Shown here: positions 46,607 through 55,117 of the stretch, piece by piece
Layout: each line of letters opens with the position of its first letter
Numbering within the stretch: position 1 is the stretch's first letter
Assembly: GCF_024643285.1 (NCBI RefSeq)
Contig: NZ_JAMSLW010000004.1
Location: forward strand, 124,001 to 188,000
Direction: 5' to 3'
Source: Parapedobacter lycopersici
Lineage (GTDB): Bacteria; Bacteroidota; Bacteroidia; Sphingobacteriales; Sphingobacteriaceae
Length of the DNA: 64,000 nucleotides
The notes under the pieces: generated by a model
The model's database searches: none
What the model was told of the DNA's origin: nothing
Seen by the model: the letters and a program-made list of their open reading frames with translations, nothing else
Made by a program: the position numbers and the translations under genes

Positions 46607-46659
46607 AATGGCAATGTGGTATTACCGCGTGATATCACGCAGATAAAATGCCGTACAAA

Positions 46660-47181
46660 TTAATTGGCGGCCTTAACGGTAAACGATGTCTGGTCATCTC
46701 CCCAGAGCAGCGAAATTTTACCGTCCTGATCGGCAGTAATTGTAAATTGTTCGGTTTGGTCGTGTTGAACGGTGGGATCTGATGTAACCCGAAGGGCATC
46801 GGCTGATTCATCATAATCCGTACCCCACTGCTCCCAGTTTTTATTAAAGATCACGACCATATTCTGTTCGCTGGGAATGGTATACAGGCTGTATTTCCCT
46901 GCCGGCAGCGGCTGCCCCTGTACTTGCACAGCCTTATCGATTTCAAACGTGGTGGCCTCATTGGCACCCGTACGCCATACTTCACCGTAAGGCGCGAGTT
47001 CGACACCGAACTGGCGGCCTTTCAACGAAGGCTTGCTGTATTGAATGGTGATGGTAACACCGTCGGAGGTAGTGACCATGGTGTTGTCCAACGGACTCGG
47101 ACGGCTACTTTTGTCCTGTGCACAGGCACCCAGTGAAAAGACCGCGATAAAAAGCAGGGATAATAAGTTCACATTTTTCAT
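46660..47181 (-). CDS. DUF2911 lipoprotein
   Basis: 173 residues from the ATG at 47181; one two codons earlier at 47187 is also possible. Lipoprotein signal ending SLGAC with Cys20. The DUF2911 domain is recognisable by TIQYSKPSLKGRQFGVELAPYG (split: YSKPSLKGRQ and APYGEVWRTGANE) and by GKYSLYTIPS, NKNWEQWGTDYD. These proteins are frequent in Bacteroidota; role unknown, located at the inner leaflet of the outer membrane or periplasm. A second lipoprotein gene lies 30 bp upstream on the same strand. Confidence 0.9.
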   Translation of the reverse strand: MKNVNLLSLLFIAVFSLGACAQDKSSRPSPLDNTMVTTSDGVTITIQYSKPSLKGRQFGVELAPYGEVWRTGANEATTFEIDKAVQVQGQPLPAGKYSLYTIPSEQNMVVIFNKNWEQWGTDYDESADALRVTSDPTVQHDQTEQFTITADQDGKISLLWGDDQTSFTVKAAN

Positions 47182-47211
47182 AATCATGTATGGAGTTTAA
47201 ACTAATTTAGC

Positions 47212-47727
47212 TTATTGATAACGATCGAAATTGAACACCAGATAGCCGGTTTGTCCCTCAAGATCCAGTGGCATACGTAACACCATCCGTTCGGCATCGG
47301 CATATGCCAGGTCGAGCCGGTAACCGGAAGTTACGTTGCTGGCCCGGTCTCCGGGATAAATCTTTTTAAACTGAAACTGGGGTTCACCCATGTTTTTTCC
47401 GGGGTTATAGATAGACCAGACAATATTACGCACGGCTCCGGGGGCGCAAAGCTTCCCGTCGGCATTGAATGTAATACTGCCATTACCGTTATTGGGGAGG
47501 TTCCAGACGCTGCCGACAAAACATTCGGCAGGGGCTTCTTCAAATACAGTCTTTACTGCAAAAGCATCGGGAAAGCTTTCTTTTCCTACGGATTTCAGTA
47601 CCCATTGGCCTTTTACACCATTGCGCCATGCTGACGCGGAAGGAGAGCCATCTGCCGACCCTTGTTGCTGAGCGGCACAGGAAGCTAACAGAAAGAGCGC
47701 GAGGATTGGGAATAACAACCTATTCAT
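47212..47727 (-). CDS. Lipocalin-like lipoprotein
   Basis: 171 residues from MNRLLFPILALFLLASC at 47727, with Cys17 as lipidation site; an earlier start at 47763 would push the signal inward. The body starts GQWVLKSVGKESFP, the usual opening strand of the lipocalin-like domain of Bacteroidota lipoproteins, and proceeds as a small beta barrel ending GYLVFNFDRYQ. Ligand unknown. It is likely cotranscribed with the DUF2911 gene and is divergent from the gene at 47791. Confidence 0.8.
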   Translation of the reverse strand: MNRLLFPILALFLLASCAAQQQGSADGSPSASAWRNGVKGQWVLKSVGKESFPDAFAVKTVFEEAPAECFVGSVWNLPNNGNGSITFNADGKLCAPGAVRNIVWSIYNPGKNMGEPQFQFKKIYPGDRASNVTSGYRLDLAYADAERMVLRMPLDLEGQTGYLVFNFDRYQ

Positions 47728-47758
47728 AATTAAAAGAAATTGTGTCGTTTGGTAATTG

Positions 47759-47766
47759 TACATTTG
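47759..47766 (+). promoter_or_regulatory. Candidate -7 promoter element
   Basis: TACATTTG matches TAnnTTTG, 24 bp before the ATG at 47791. No TTTG at the right spacing, so low certainty. Confidence 0.4.
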
Positions 47767-47790
47767 TGATGTAAAGATAACAGAATTTGT

Positions 47791-48126
47791 ATGACTATTT
47801 CATCCAAAAACCATACCATCAGCAAATTTGTTGCTAAACTGTTGGTCCGGTTGTTTATTTTATTGTTATTATTTGCTTTTGCACCCTTTATTCTGAAGGA
47901 ACAGACGCAGGGATCGTTGGCGCAGACCTTTTTCTATCTCGATAATAAGTGGGCCTTTATATTCCCCGGACTGCTGTTTCTAAGCTTTATTGCGCTGCTG
48001 GTTCTCACCCTCAGGCATCAATATCGACTGGTCGATCTAAACTGGATGCTGTCGTTGAACGCTGCATTGCTCATTGGTTATGTGGTCATGCTTTACATTC
48101 GGATTTACCCGGTCATCTTTGGCTGA
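47791..48126 (+). CDS. Small membrane protein, unknown function
   Basis: 111 residues with three hydrophobic segments (about 15-35, 52-72 and 85-108). No soluble domain of note. I do not recognise it. It is the first of four closely spaced rightward genes: flippase-like protein (18-bp gap), SDR and lipoprotein, which suggests a role in the envelope. Confidence 0.65.
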   Translation: MTISSKNHTISKFVAKLLVRLFILLLLFAFAPFILKEQTQGSLAQTFFYLDNKWAFIFPGLLFLSFIALLVLTLRHQYRLVDLNWMLSLNAALLIGYVVMLYIRIYPVIFG

Positions 48127-48143
48127 TTGTCGCGATTAACGGT

Positions 48144-49058
48144 ATGCTGATGAAATTCTGGCGCACAACCAAGACGCTGCTTAAAATAAGTGTTACCGCA
48201 TTGGCCCTCTATTGGGTATTCGGCAAAGTAGAGCCGAGGGACCTCCGGGAAGCGCTGGTACAGTCAAACCCGCTTTTCCTGGTGCTGGCGTTTATTGCCT
48301 ATTGCGGTTCCATCTTAATCGCATCGTCCCGGCTGAATGGGTTTTTTAAGGGAATGGGGCTGCACCTGTCCGAACGCTATAACCTGAAGCTATACCTGCT
48401 GGGGTTGTTCTACAACCTGTTTTTACCCGGAGGTGTCGGGGGAGACGGTTATAAGATATATTTCCTCCGCCGCAAGTTTCATGTCAAGGGCAGGCACCTG
48501 CTCACAGCGGTGTTTTTCGATCGCGTAAGCGGACTCTGGGCGCTATGCCTCATTACAGCGGCGCTAGTCCTTTTTATCCCGCAATTGAATATCCCGCGGG
48601 AGGTACCCATTGCCTGCGTCATTGCGGGTTCTGCGGCCTACTATTTTGTGATTAATAAGTATTTCAATGCTTTTAGCCGCCATTTCCTGATTACACACCT
48701 GAAGGCACTGGGCGTCCAGTCGATGCAGGTAGTCTGTGCAATTCTACTGTTATATGCATTGGGGTTTGACGGCAAATTTTCACCTTATTTATTCATGTTT
48801 CTCCTTTCTTCGCTGGTTGCCGTCGTACCCTTTACCGTCGGGGGCCTCGGTGCACGCGAAATGGTATACGTGTACGGCGCGGAATACTTCCAGCTTGATG
48901 CGCATCTTGCCGTATTAATCAGTTTATTATTTTATCTTACTTCGGCACTGCTGGCCGTTATGGGGTCATATTTCATTTTCCGCCCCCGTGGCCTGGGCGA
49001 AGACAAGCTGCCAACCACGGATGAAGTAGAACGGGGTGTGGATGATGAAAACGACTAA
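48144..49058 (+). CDS. Flippase-like membrane protein (LPG synthase TM / UPF0104 family)
   Basis: 304 residues from the ATG at 48144 (a second ATG at 48150 is equally possible); a longer frame to 47949 is a shadow of the preceding gene. About eight membrane helices with the family motif YNLFLPGGVGGDGYKIYFL and FTVGGLGAREMVY. These proteins are relatives of the membrane half of lysylphosphatidylglycerol synthase (MprF), a lipid flippase domain. In Bacteroidota they are linked to glycolipid or ornithine-lipid handling; the substrate here is unknown. A second member of the family is at 52251. Confidence 0.85.
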   Translation: MLMKFWRTTKTLLKISVTALALYWVFGKVEPRDLREALVQSNPLFLVLAFIAYCGSILIASSRLNGFFKGMGLHLSERYNLKLYLLGLFYNLFLPGGVGGDGYKIYFLRRKFHVKGRHLLTAVFFDRVSGLWALCLITAALVLFIPQLNIPREVPIACVIAGSAAYYFVINKYFNAFSRHFLITHLKALGVQSMQVVCAILLLYALGFDGKFSPYLFMFLLSSLVAVVPFTVGGLGAREMVYVYGAEYFQLDAHLAVLISLLFYLTSALLAVMGSYFIFRPRGLGEDKLPTTDEVERGVDDEND

Positions 49059-49072
49059 CGAATACAACGATT

Positions 49073-49777
49073 ATGGCAACAATTATCATTAGTGGGGCAA
49101 GCGGCGGGCTTGGCTTTGAAACGGCGCTGGCATTGGCCGCTATACCCGGTAACCACATTGTGGCGCTGGCCCGTTCGGCAGACGGATTGCAACGATTGCA
49201 GGAAGCCGGAAAACAATATCCGGACAGCTCCATCCACACGCTGCCATTTGATATTGTTCAGGGTGATTATAACGCCGTACTGCTTCCGTTTATCGAAGAA
49301 AAGCTTGGAAAAGCAACCATTGTGATTAATAATGCCGGTTCGCTGATCAACAAGGCTTTTACTGACACTACGGCCACAGATTTTCATTCGTTATGGCAAA
49401 ATAACTTTTTAGGGCACGTTTACATGATTCAGCACCTGCTGCCGAAAATCCCCCCGGGTGGACATATTGTAAACATCGGCAGCATGGGTGGATTCCAGGG
49501 CAGTGTCAAATTTCCGGGACTGGCGGCATATTCCGCCAGCAAGTCGGCCCTGCACACCCTAACGGAATGTTTAGCCATGGAGCTGTCGGGCGAAGGAATA
49601 AAAATAAATTGCTTAGCTTTGGGTTCAGCGCAAACAGAAATGCTGGCAAAAGCGTTTCCACAGTATGAGTCGCCCGTGGCAGCTGATGAAATGGGTAAAT
49701 ATATTGCCGATTTTGCACTTACCGGCCACCGATTTTTCAACGGGAAGGTACTGCCTGTGGCAGTGACCACCCCTTAA
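49073..49777 (+). CDS. Short-chain dehydrogenase/reductase
   Basis: 234 residues, classical SDR: NAD(P) loop GASGGLG at 8-14, NNAG at 86-89, catalytic S137, Y153 and K157 (YSASK). The Rossmann start and lack of an acidic residue after strand 2 (ALARSA) suggest NADPH preference. Substrate unknown. It starts 14 bp after the flippase-like gene and precedes a lipoprotein by 11 bp, so it belongs to this operon. Confidence 0.92.
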   Translation: MATIIISGASGGLGFETALALAAIPGNHIVALARSADGLQRLQEAGKQYPDSSIHTLPFDIVQGDYNAVLLPFIEEKLGKATIVINNAGSLINKAFTDTTATDFHSLWQNNFLGHVYMIQHLLPKIPPGGHIVNIGSMGGFQGSVKFPGLAAYSASKSALHTLTECLAMELSGEGIKINCLALGSAQTEMLAKAFPQYESPVAADEMGKYIADFALTGHRFFNGKVLPVAVTTP

Positions 49778-49788
49778 AGAATGCAAAA

Positions 49789-50316
49789 ATGAAAAGGTCC
49801 AACCGGCCGTTACTTATGGCATTGATTACCCTGATAGCTGCAATCTCGGCATGCCGTAACGAAGCCAGCCATACCGCTGCGGATGATACGGCCGACAGTG
49901 CCGTTGCCGAACCCACGGAAACACCACCAACCCTTCCCGCCCCCGCCCCGGCCCTGCCCTATACCGCCGTATTCAATGACCGTACCGATCAGCTGGATGC
50001 ACAGGCGAACCCCGATTTTGACCGTACTGGATTAAACATTGATACGCTGACCCGGCGATTGGCGCTCGCATATCCGGAAATCCAATTGCGTATGGACCGG
50101 GTATCGAATGACACTGCCTATGTCCGGATTGCTGACGCCGAATACCTCACGCAGCAAATGGGTTCTTCTGGCGCGACCATGTACCTGCTTGAGGCCACTT
50201 ATGCTTATACGGAGCTGCCCGGCATCCGGGTTGTGCATTTTGACTTCCGGGAAGGTGACCATGCGATCCCAGGTGCATATACCCGGCAGCGTTTTGCGGA
50301 GGAAGCGCTGCGGTAA
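49789..50316 (+). CDS. Lipoprotein of unknown function
   Basis: 175 residues. Lipoprotein signal ending AISAC with Cys22. A low-complexity linker of A, D, P and T (residues about 25-60) is followed by a compact domain with LALAYPEIQLRMDRVSND, GATMYLLEATYAYTELP and VVHFDFREGDHA. The strand pattern resembles small sporulation/germination-type (GerMN-like) folds only loosely, so I give no family. Fourth gene of the operon starting at 47791. Confidence 0.75.
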   Translation: MKRSNRPLLMALITLIAAISACRNEASHTAADDTADSAVAEPTETPPTLPAPAPALPYTAVFNDRTDQLDAQANPDFDRTGLNIDTLTRRLALAYPEIQLRMDRVSNDTAYVRIADAEYLTQQMGSSGATMYLLEATYAYTELPGIRVVHFDFREGDHAIPGAYTRQRFAEEALR

Positions 50317-50390
50317 GTTTGGATATTGGCCAAACAAACATAAATGATATCTTTACAGCCTTTACCGATCACCTCATATTTTTAGTATAC

Positions 50391-51122
50391 ATGAGAAAAT
50401 TTCTGGGCTATCTACTTTCACCGGTACATTACCTTTTATTCGGGATAATTATTGTTGTCTTCCATCCGATACAATGGCTATGCCTGAAATTAGGGGGGTA
50501 TGGAGCACACAAAAAATCGGTTGACATGCTCAATTTTTGCCTGGTTACCAGCTATTATGTATTGGGCAATACGGTGAAGTTTATCAATAAACAGCAGCTG
50601 CCGGTAAACCGGCCGCTGATTTTCGTAGCCAACCACCAGAGCATGTATGATATCCCGCCATTGATTTATTTTTTGCGGAAGCATCATGCAAAATTCATAT
50701 CAAAGATTGAGCTGGCTAAGGGCATTCCCAGCATTTCATTCAATTTACGGCACGGGGGAGCCGCCAATATTAACCGAAAAGACCCCAAGCAGTCCATTTC
50801 AGAAATTCTTAAGCTGGCCAACAACATGAAAAATAAAAATTGGTCGGCTTTTATTTTTCCCGAAGGTACCCGGGCTAAGACAGGAAAGGTAAAACCCTTT
50901 AATGTAGGTGGTATTGCCACGATACTAAAGAAAGTACCCCATGCGTTGATCGTACCGGTTGCCATCAATAACTCCTGGCAGATGGTACGTTACGGATTTT
51001 TCCCGCTTAACACGTTTATCAACATGTCATGGGAAGTATTACCCCCTATCGATCCCCAGGGACAGCCTCCGGAAGATGTGGTAGCGCAGGCCGAGGCGCG
51101 TATCCGGAGTAAAATCCGATAA
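50391..51122 (+). CDS. 1-acyl-sn-glycerol-3-phosphate acyltransferase (PlsC family)
   Basis: 243 residues from MRKFLGYLLSPVHYLLFG at 50391; a TTG-started frame from 50319 is less likely. Acyltransferase motif HQSMYD (HX4D: H82, D87), then the FPEGTRAKTG motif. An N-terminal membrane helix anchors it. It adds the second acyl chain to lysophosphatidic acid, giving phosphatidic acid. A convergent glycosyltransferase gene ends 12 bp away. Confidence 0.93.
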   Translation: MRKFLGYLLSPVHYLLFGIIIVVFHPIQWLCLKLGGYGAHKKSVDMLNFCLVTSYYVLGNTVKFINKQQLPVNRPLIFVANHQSMYDIPPLIYFLRKHHAKFISKIELAKGIPSISFNLRHGGAANINRKDPKQSISEILKLANNMKNKNWSAFIFPEGTRAKTGKVKPFNVGGIATILKKVPHALIVPVAINNSWQMVRYGFFPLNTFINMSWEVLPPIDPQGQPPEDVVAQAEARIRSKIR

Positions 51123-51133
51123 CACACGTCATC

Positions 51134-52270
51134 TTATTTCACGTATCGGCCTTTCCATTCGTATTTCCCGACGTTTCCGGCTAAACCGATATAAACCATG
51201 TAGATAATGTGCAGCAGCGAGAGCACAGGAAGGTACCAGAGTAAAGAAACCCGTTCCATGAAACGGCATAATGGGTAAAGAAAAATCAGTTCGACCAGTA
51301 ATTTCGACCCAAAAGCGACGATAAATACACTGAACAGGCTGCCTATAAAGAAACTGCCCACTCCAGCCAGCAATAGCAGTAGGTTGAACAGCCATATGGC
51401 AACTCCCAATGCAACAATTCCCTTATTTTTGTAATGTGTGCTTTTTGAGGCCCACCGCTTCCGTTGGCTAATAAATTCCCGCAGGTTGCTTTTCGCGGCG
51501 GTATATACAATGGCCTGGCGCGACTTGCAGAACCCGATCCGTCCGGGGTATTTTGCAGTTACTTTATGCAGGAATAATTCATCGTCACCGGATGCCAGCC
51601 GGTCAATGCCGTTAAATCCGCCAAGGTCATGGAATACTGTCCGGCGGTAAGCAAGATTGGCGCCGTTACATGTGGATGGATAACCATTACCTATACCTGC
51701 TGCACCCAATCCGATGAGATAAAGGAACTCCAGTGTCTGCAGCGTTTCGAAAAAGCTGCGTTCTTCCGAGTAGGCGACGGGAGAAGACACCAGAAAATGT
51801 TGGTGGCTTTCCATATAATGGATGACGGTAGCCAACCACTTCGGTCCCATCCGGCAATCGGCATCAGTGGTTACGATCACATCGCCCTTAGCCATGGCAA
51901 TCGCTTCCGTGATCGCTTTTTTCTTGTATGAATTCAACGGCCTCGATTCATTCATTTTAAGCAATTTCACGCCCTGCCCGGCAAAGGACTGAACGATGGC
52001 CGATGTATTGTCCGTGGAATGATCGTCTATTACAATGATCTCCAGCAGTTCTTTTGGGAATTCCTGTGCCAGGATATCCGTGAGTGTATGTGCGATGTTG
52101 GCTTCTTCATTGCGGGCTGCGATCAAAATGCTAACTGTTACAGCCGTGCCGGACTCCTGCTGTGTGGCGACGCCGGATAAAATGTGCCATCCCCTACGCA
52201 TGTAACAGACCAATACCATGTACACCACTGCAAATACAGCAAGTAAGGTGCTAATGAGTTGTATTGCCAA
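51134..52270 (-). CDS. Membrane-anchored GT2 glycosyltransferase
   Basis: 378 residues. An N-terminal helix, then a GT-A domain: VSILIAARNEEANI, VIDDHSTDN, TTDADC (DxD equivalent), a SGDDE catalytic region and QRKRW (QxxRW), the motif of processive or lipid-linked GT2 enzymes. Three helices close the C-terminus. It likely transfers a sugar to a lipid. Its start overlaps the end of the upstream flippase-like gene by 20 bp, so the pair is translationally coupled: glycolipid made by the GT, moved by the flippase-like protein. Confidence 0.92.
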   Translation of the reverse strand: MAIQLISTLLAVFAVVYMVLVCYMRRGWHILSGVATQQESGTAVTVSILIAARNEEANIAHTLTDILAQEFPKELLEIIVIDDHSTDNTSAIVQSFAGQGVKLLKMNESRPLNSYKKKAITEAIAMAKGDVIVTTDADCRMGPKWLATVIHYMESHQHFLVSSPVAYSEERSFFETLQTLEFLYLIGLGAAGIGNGYPSTCNGANLAYRRTVFHDLGGFNGIDRLASGDDELFLHKVTAKYPGRIGFCKSRQAIVYTAAKSNLREFISQRKRWASKSTHYKNKGIVALGVAIWLFNLLLLLAGVGSFFIGSLFSVFIVAFGSKLLVELIFLYPLCRFMERVSLLWYLPVLSLLHIIYMVYIGLAGNVGKYEWKGRYVK

Positions 52271-53321
52271 AGAAGTTAATTTTTAAAACGAATACCGAGC
52301 CTAAAATGGCAGGCAATATAAGATTTATGAACCAAATACACGAAGCGATAGCCATCACCGCAATGTCGTGGTCGGTGATGTGGCTATACAGGTAACTTGC
52401 CGTCACGCTTCGCAGGCCAAAATCGAATAGGTCCAGTGTGGGGAGGGCCGCCTGCACAAAAAACAGAATGAAGATCATCAACAGCATCGGAACAAAATCA
52501 ATACTGGGAATAAGCACCAGCATCAGGATGCAGTACTGTGAAGTAAACACCACAAAACGTCCGAGAGACTGAAGAAAAATGATGGTTAATTCGCGACGGT
52601 CGTAGCGGTTCAGCAACTCAAAGAAACGATAAAACCGCTTCATGAAACCGATATGCCGGATCAGCCGGTCGATCCACCTTACGTTAAAATACAGCAGCAG
52701 GAAAATTCCCGCATAGCTGATCGCCAGCACCCACATTCCGATCTCGCCCCACCATCCAATATCAAAAAAACGAACGGTAAACCAGGCGATACTCAAAGAT
52801 CCAGCCACGCTGGTCAGCACGAGCTGTGCCAATGCACCAACGCCCATGGCTACCACACCAAAAATACGTTTACGGGGTTTGAGGAACATGACCCGGCCCC
52901 CGTATTCACCGATCCGATTGGGTGTAAAGGCAGCCCAGGTGAGCCCACAGAAAACAGCCTGAATGGATTGCCAAAGACTGATCCGTTCAATATAACGGCA
53001 TAGGTATTTCCATTTTACCGCCTCCAAAATCCAGTTGACAAACATGAGCACAACAACGATCGTTAATGTGATGGCTACGGTGCCGGCACCGAGGTTACGC
53101 ATTAACCGATTGAATTCCATTAAATTTTGATGGTTATTGAGTTTATGATAAAGTACCCAAGCCACCAGTAGTAGAATGGTAATCTTAATAACAATACCTA
53201 CTATCCTTTTTGCCCTGTTGGTCAAACCCAGTGTTTTAACGTGCAATGTTACTAATTTTTTATGGAATGCGGCATTTGTCCCCTCCTGGGAAGGTAGAAC
53301 AACTTTCGCCAAACTTTCCAT
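52251..53321 (-). CDS. Flippase-like membrane protein (LPG synthase TM family)
   Basis: 356 residues, about eight membrane helices, family motif FTPNRIGEYGGRVMFLKPRKR and a C-terminal half with LPTLDLFDFGLRSVTAS. The first 40 residues are soluble and may not all be translated; a Met further in was not found, so I keep the longer start. It overlaps the downstream GT2 by 20 bp. Divergent from ruvC with 42 bp between. Confidence 0.85.
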   Translation of the reverse strand: MESLAKVVLPSQEGTNAAFHKKLVTLHVKTLGLTNRAKRIVGIVIKITILLLVAWVLYHKLNNHQNLMEFNRLMRNLGAGTVAITLTIVVVLMFVNWILEAVKWKYLCRYIERISLWQSIQAVFCGLTWAAFTPNRIGEYGGRVMFLKPRKRIFGVVAMGVGALAQLVLTSVAGSLSIAWFTVRFFDIGWWGEIGMWVLAISYAGIFLLLYFNVRWIDRLIRHIGFMKRFYRFFELLNRYDRRELTIIFLQSLGRFVVFTSQYCILMLVLIPSIDFVPMLLMIFILFFVQAALPTLDLFDFGLRSVTASYLYSHITDHDIAVMAIASCIWFINLILPAILGSVFVLKINFFGNTTH

Positions 53322-53363
53322 TGCGGAGCCAATAGGTTCAAATGAAAACCGTAATATTGTACC

Positions 53364-53927
53364 ATGCGCACAACCAAGGCAAGCGAACGAATTATCCTGG
53401 GTATCGACCCGGGAACAGTGGTATTGGGATATGGTGTATTAAAGGAGGTAGGAAGTACCCTCACCTTGATCAGCCTTGGTGTAATCAAGCTTGGTCACCT
53501 TGATGACCACGGACTTAAATTACAGCGTATTTTCCAAAAAACCAGTGCGCTGATCGCGCAATATAAACCAGATTGCATGGCACTGGAGGCTCCTTTTTAC
53601 GGAAAAAACATCCAGGTTATGCTTAAACTGGGACGTGCACAGGGTGTAGCCATGGCGGCGGCCCTCAATAACAGCATTCCTATTTTTGAATACGCTCCAC
53701 GGAAAATCAAACAGTCGGTCACCGGCAACGGCAACGCCACAAAGGAACAGGTTGCCGCAATGTTAAAGACACTGTTGAAATTTGAGGAAAGTCCGCAATT
53801 CCTCGATGCGACAGACGGTCTTGCGGTAGCGGTATGCCATGCATTCCAGGTGCATGCACCGGCGGGTAAAAAGAGTTATACAGGCTGGGAGGCGTTTGTA
53901 AAGGACAATGCAGATCGGTTAAAATAA
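53364..53927 (+). CDS. ruvC: Crossover junction endodeoxyribonuclease RuvC
   Basis: 187 residues. Acidic catalytic residues D15 (GIDPG), E75 (ALEAPFYG), D148 and D151 (LDATDGLAVAVCHA). It cuts Holliday junctions in homologous recombination together with RuvAB, which are not here. Complete, slightly extended at both ends relative to E. coli. The next gene converges with no gap (stop at 53928). Confidence 0.97.
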   Translation: MRTTKASERIILGIDPGTVVLGYGVLKEVGSTLTLISLGVIKLGHLDDHGLKLQRIFQKTSALIAQYKPDCMALEAPFYGKNIQVMLKLGRAQGVAMAAALNNSIPIFEYAPRKIKQSVTGNGNATKEQVAAMLKTLLKFEESPQFLDATDGLAVAVCHAFQVHAPAGKKSYTGWEAFVKDNADRLK

Positions 53928-54992
53928 TCAGCTTTTTACCTGTCGGATCACATTTTTCACATTCATTTCGATAATATCCGTCATCGTACGGCAACCGAAG
54001 TAATGCTCATTCCGATAAAAATCGGCATATCCTTCGCGTAATTGCTTAACATGGACGGCGGTAGACAATTCCTCTGTATTCGAAACATCCCGCAGTGCGG
54101 CTATCCGATGACGCTCGCTACGGACCCGGTGCACAATAGAAGACCGTTCTTCCTGCTGGTACTGCAACACCGTCGTCGCTGTGAGGTGTTCCATGCATAG
54201 CTGTACATAAGGCAGGTTATCTTTAAAAAATTGGGGCATGTATATTTTGGGATTGCCCTCATAAAACTGCTGATCAAAATCGATGGCCCGGATGCGGAAC
54301 TGGAAATCATCAAAATCAGGCGTAATCTGAACGACAAAATTATAAGCACGCATATCACCCAACAATGTAATCATGCATCGTTCATTAAATTTCACAAATT
54401 CCTTGGCGATGCGCTTTGGGTTATAATCGGGGTTATTGATCAGTGACTGTGTAAATACGTCGCCCGGTATACCGACGATATGCTCTTCCACTAATGTCTG
54501 CCCGTCCACGATGTAGTTAACCGGATTGGGTGAAATGATCTGCTCGAGTTCCAGTCCATATATCCGCGAAGCATCTGCCTGTTTCACATAAAAATAGTCA
54601 TAGACATCATTAAGCCGATTAACTATTCTGATCCGGAACGGATGGCTATTGCCAAATGCGCAATACTCTACCCGGTCGATATATTTATGCTCTACAATAC
54701 GTATATTCCCCGATGCTTTGAGCTTGGCATAAAGGATTTTTAAGCCATTATAAAGATTTTCCTGTATATGCGGCGGATAAAGCGGGGTTTCCCACAGCGT
54801 GTCTTTACCGTTTTTATCAATCACCGGCGATGTCTCATAAAATTCCATCAGATCGTCATAACTAATGGGCATCCGTGCATCCCGTTGGTAGGTACGCAGG
54901 TATTTACGCAGCCCGGAAGTTACCGGATATATCGGCTTCTTCTTCGAAATCCGAACATCATATGCCTCTCCATTCATTTTTCCTGATTCCAA
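53928..54992 (-). CDS. Unknown protein with protein-kinase-like fold signatures
   Basis: 354 residues, no signal peptide or membrane helix. I do not recognise the family. Features line up with a kinase or aminoglycoside-phosphotransferase fold: K137 in YFYVKQAD as a beta3 lysine, E148/E150 in GLELEQI as helix C glutamate, a hinge-like NYIVDGQTLVEEHIVGI, the loop GDMRAYN with D213 and N218 (DxxxxN), and AIDFDQQF with D238 and D240 as a DFD metal motif. The activation and C-lobe regions are short. Start could also be the Met at 54977. Divergent from ychF. Role unknown. Confidence 0.75.
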   Translation of the reverse strand: MESGKMNGEAYDVRISKKKPIYPVTSGLRKYLRTYQRDARMPISYDDLMEFYETSPVIDKNGKDTLWETPLYPPHIQENLYNGLKILYAKLKASGNIRIVEHKYIDRVEYCAFGNSHPFRIRIVNRLNDVYDYFYVKQADASRIYGLELEQIISPNPVNYIVDGQTLVEEHIVGIPGDVFTQSLINNPDYNPKRIAKEFVKFNERCMITLLGDMRAYNFVVQITPDFDDFQFRIRAIDFDQQFYEGNPKIYMPQFFKDNLPYVQLCMEHLTATTVLQYQQEERSSIVHRVRSERHRIAALRDVSNTEELSTAVHVKQLREGYADFYRNEHYFGCRTMTDIIEMNVKNVIRQVKS

Positions 54993-55082
54993 TTGTGTCG
55001 CGTCTTTTGATACCTGGATACAGCCGGCGGTTTGATTTCCGCTGCGATATCCAAAGATACGGATTTGTTCGCGCGATATTTT

Positions 55083-55090
55083 TATCTTTG
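55083..55090 (+). promoter_or_regulatory. Candidate -7 element of ychF
   Basis: TATCTTTG matches TAnnTTTG and sits 28 bp before the ychF start. A TTTG at 55064-55067 is only 15 bp upstream, too close for a standard pair. Confidence 0.5.
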
Positions 55091-55117
55091 CGGCAATTTA
55101 AACAAACAGATGAATCC

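Noticed and set aside
47949-48143. 65-residue N-terminal extension of the flippase-like protein
   Set aside because: It lies in another frame of the preceding small membrane protein gene and has no membrane or family character.
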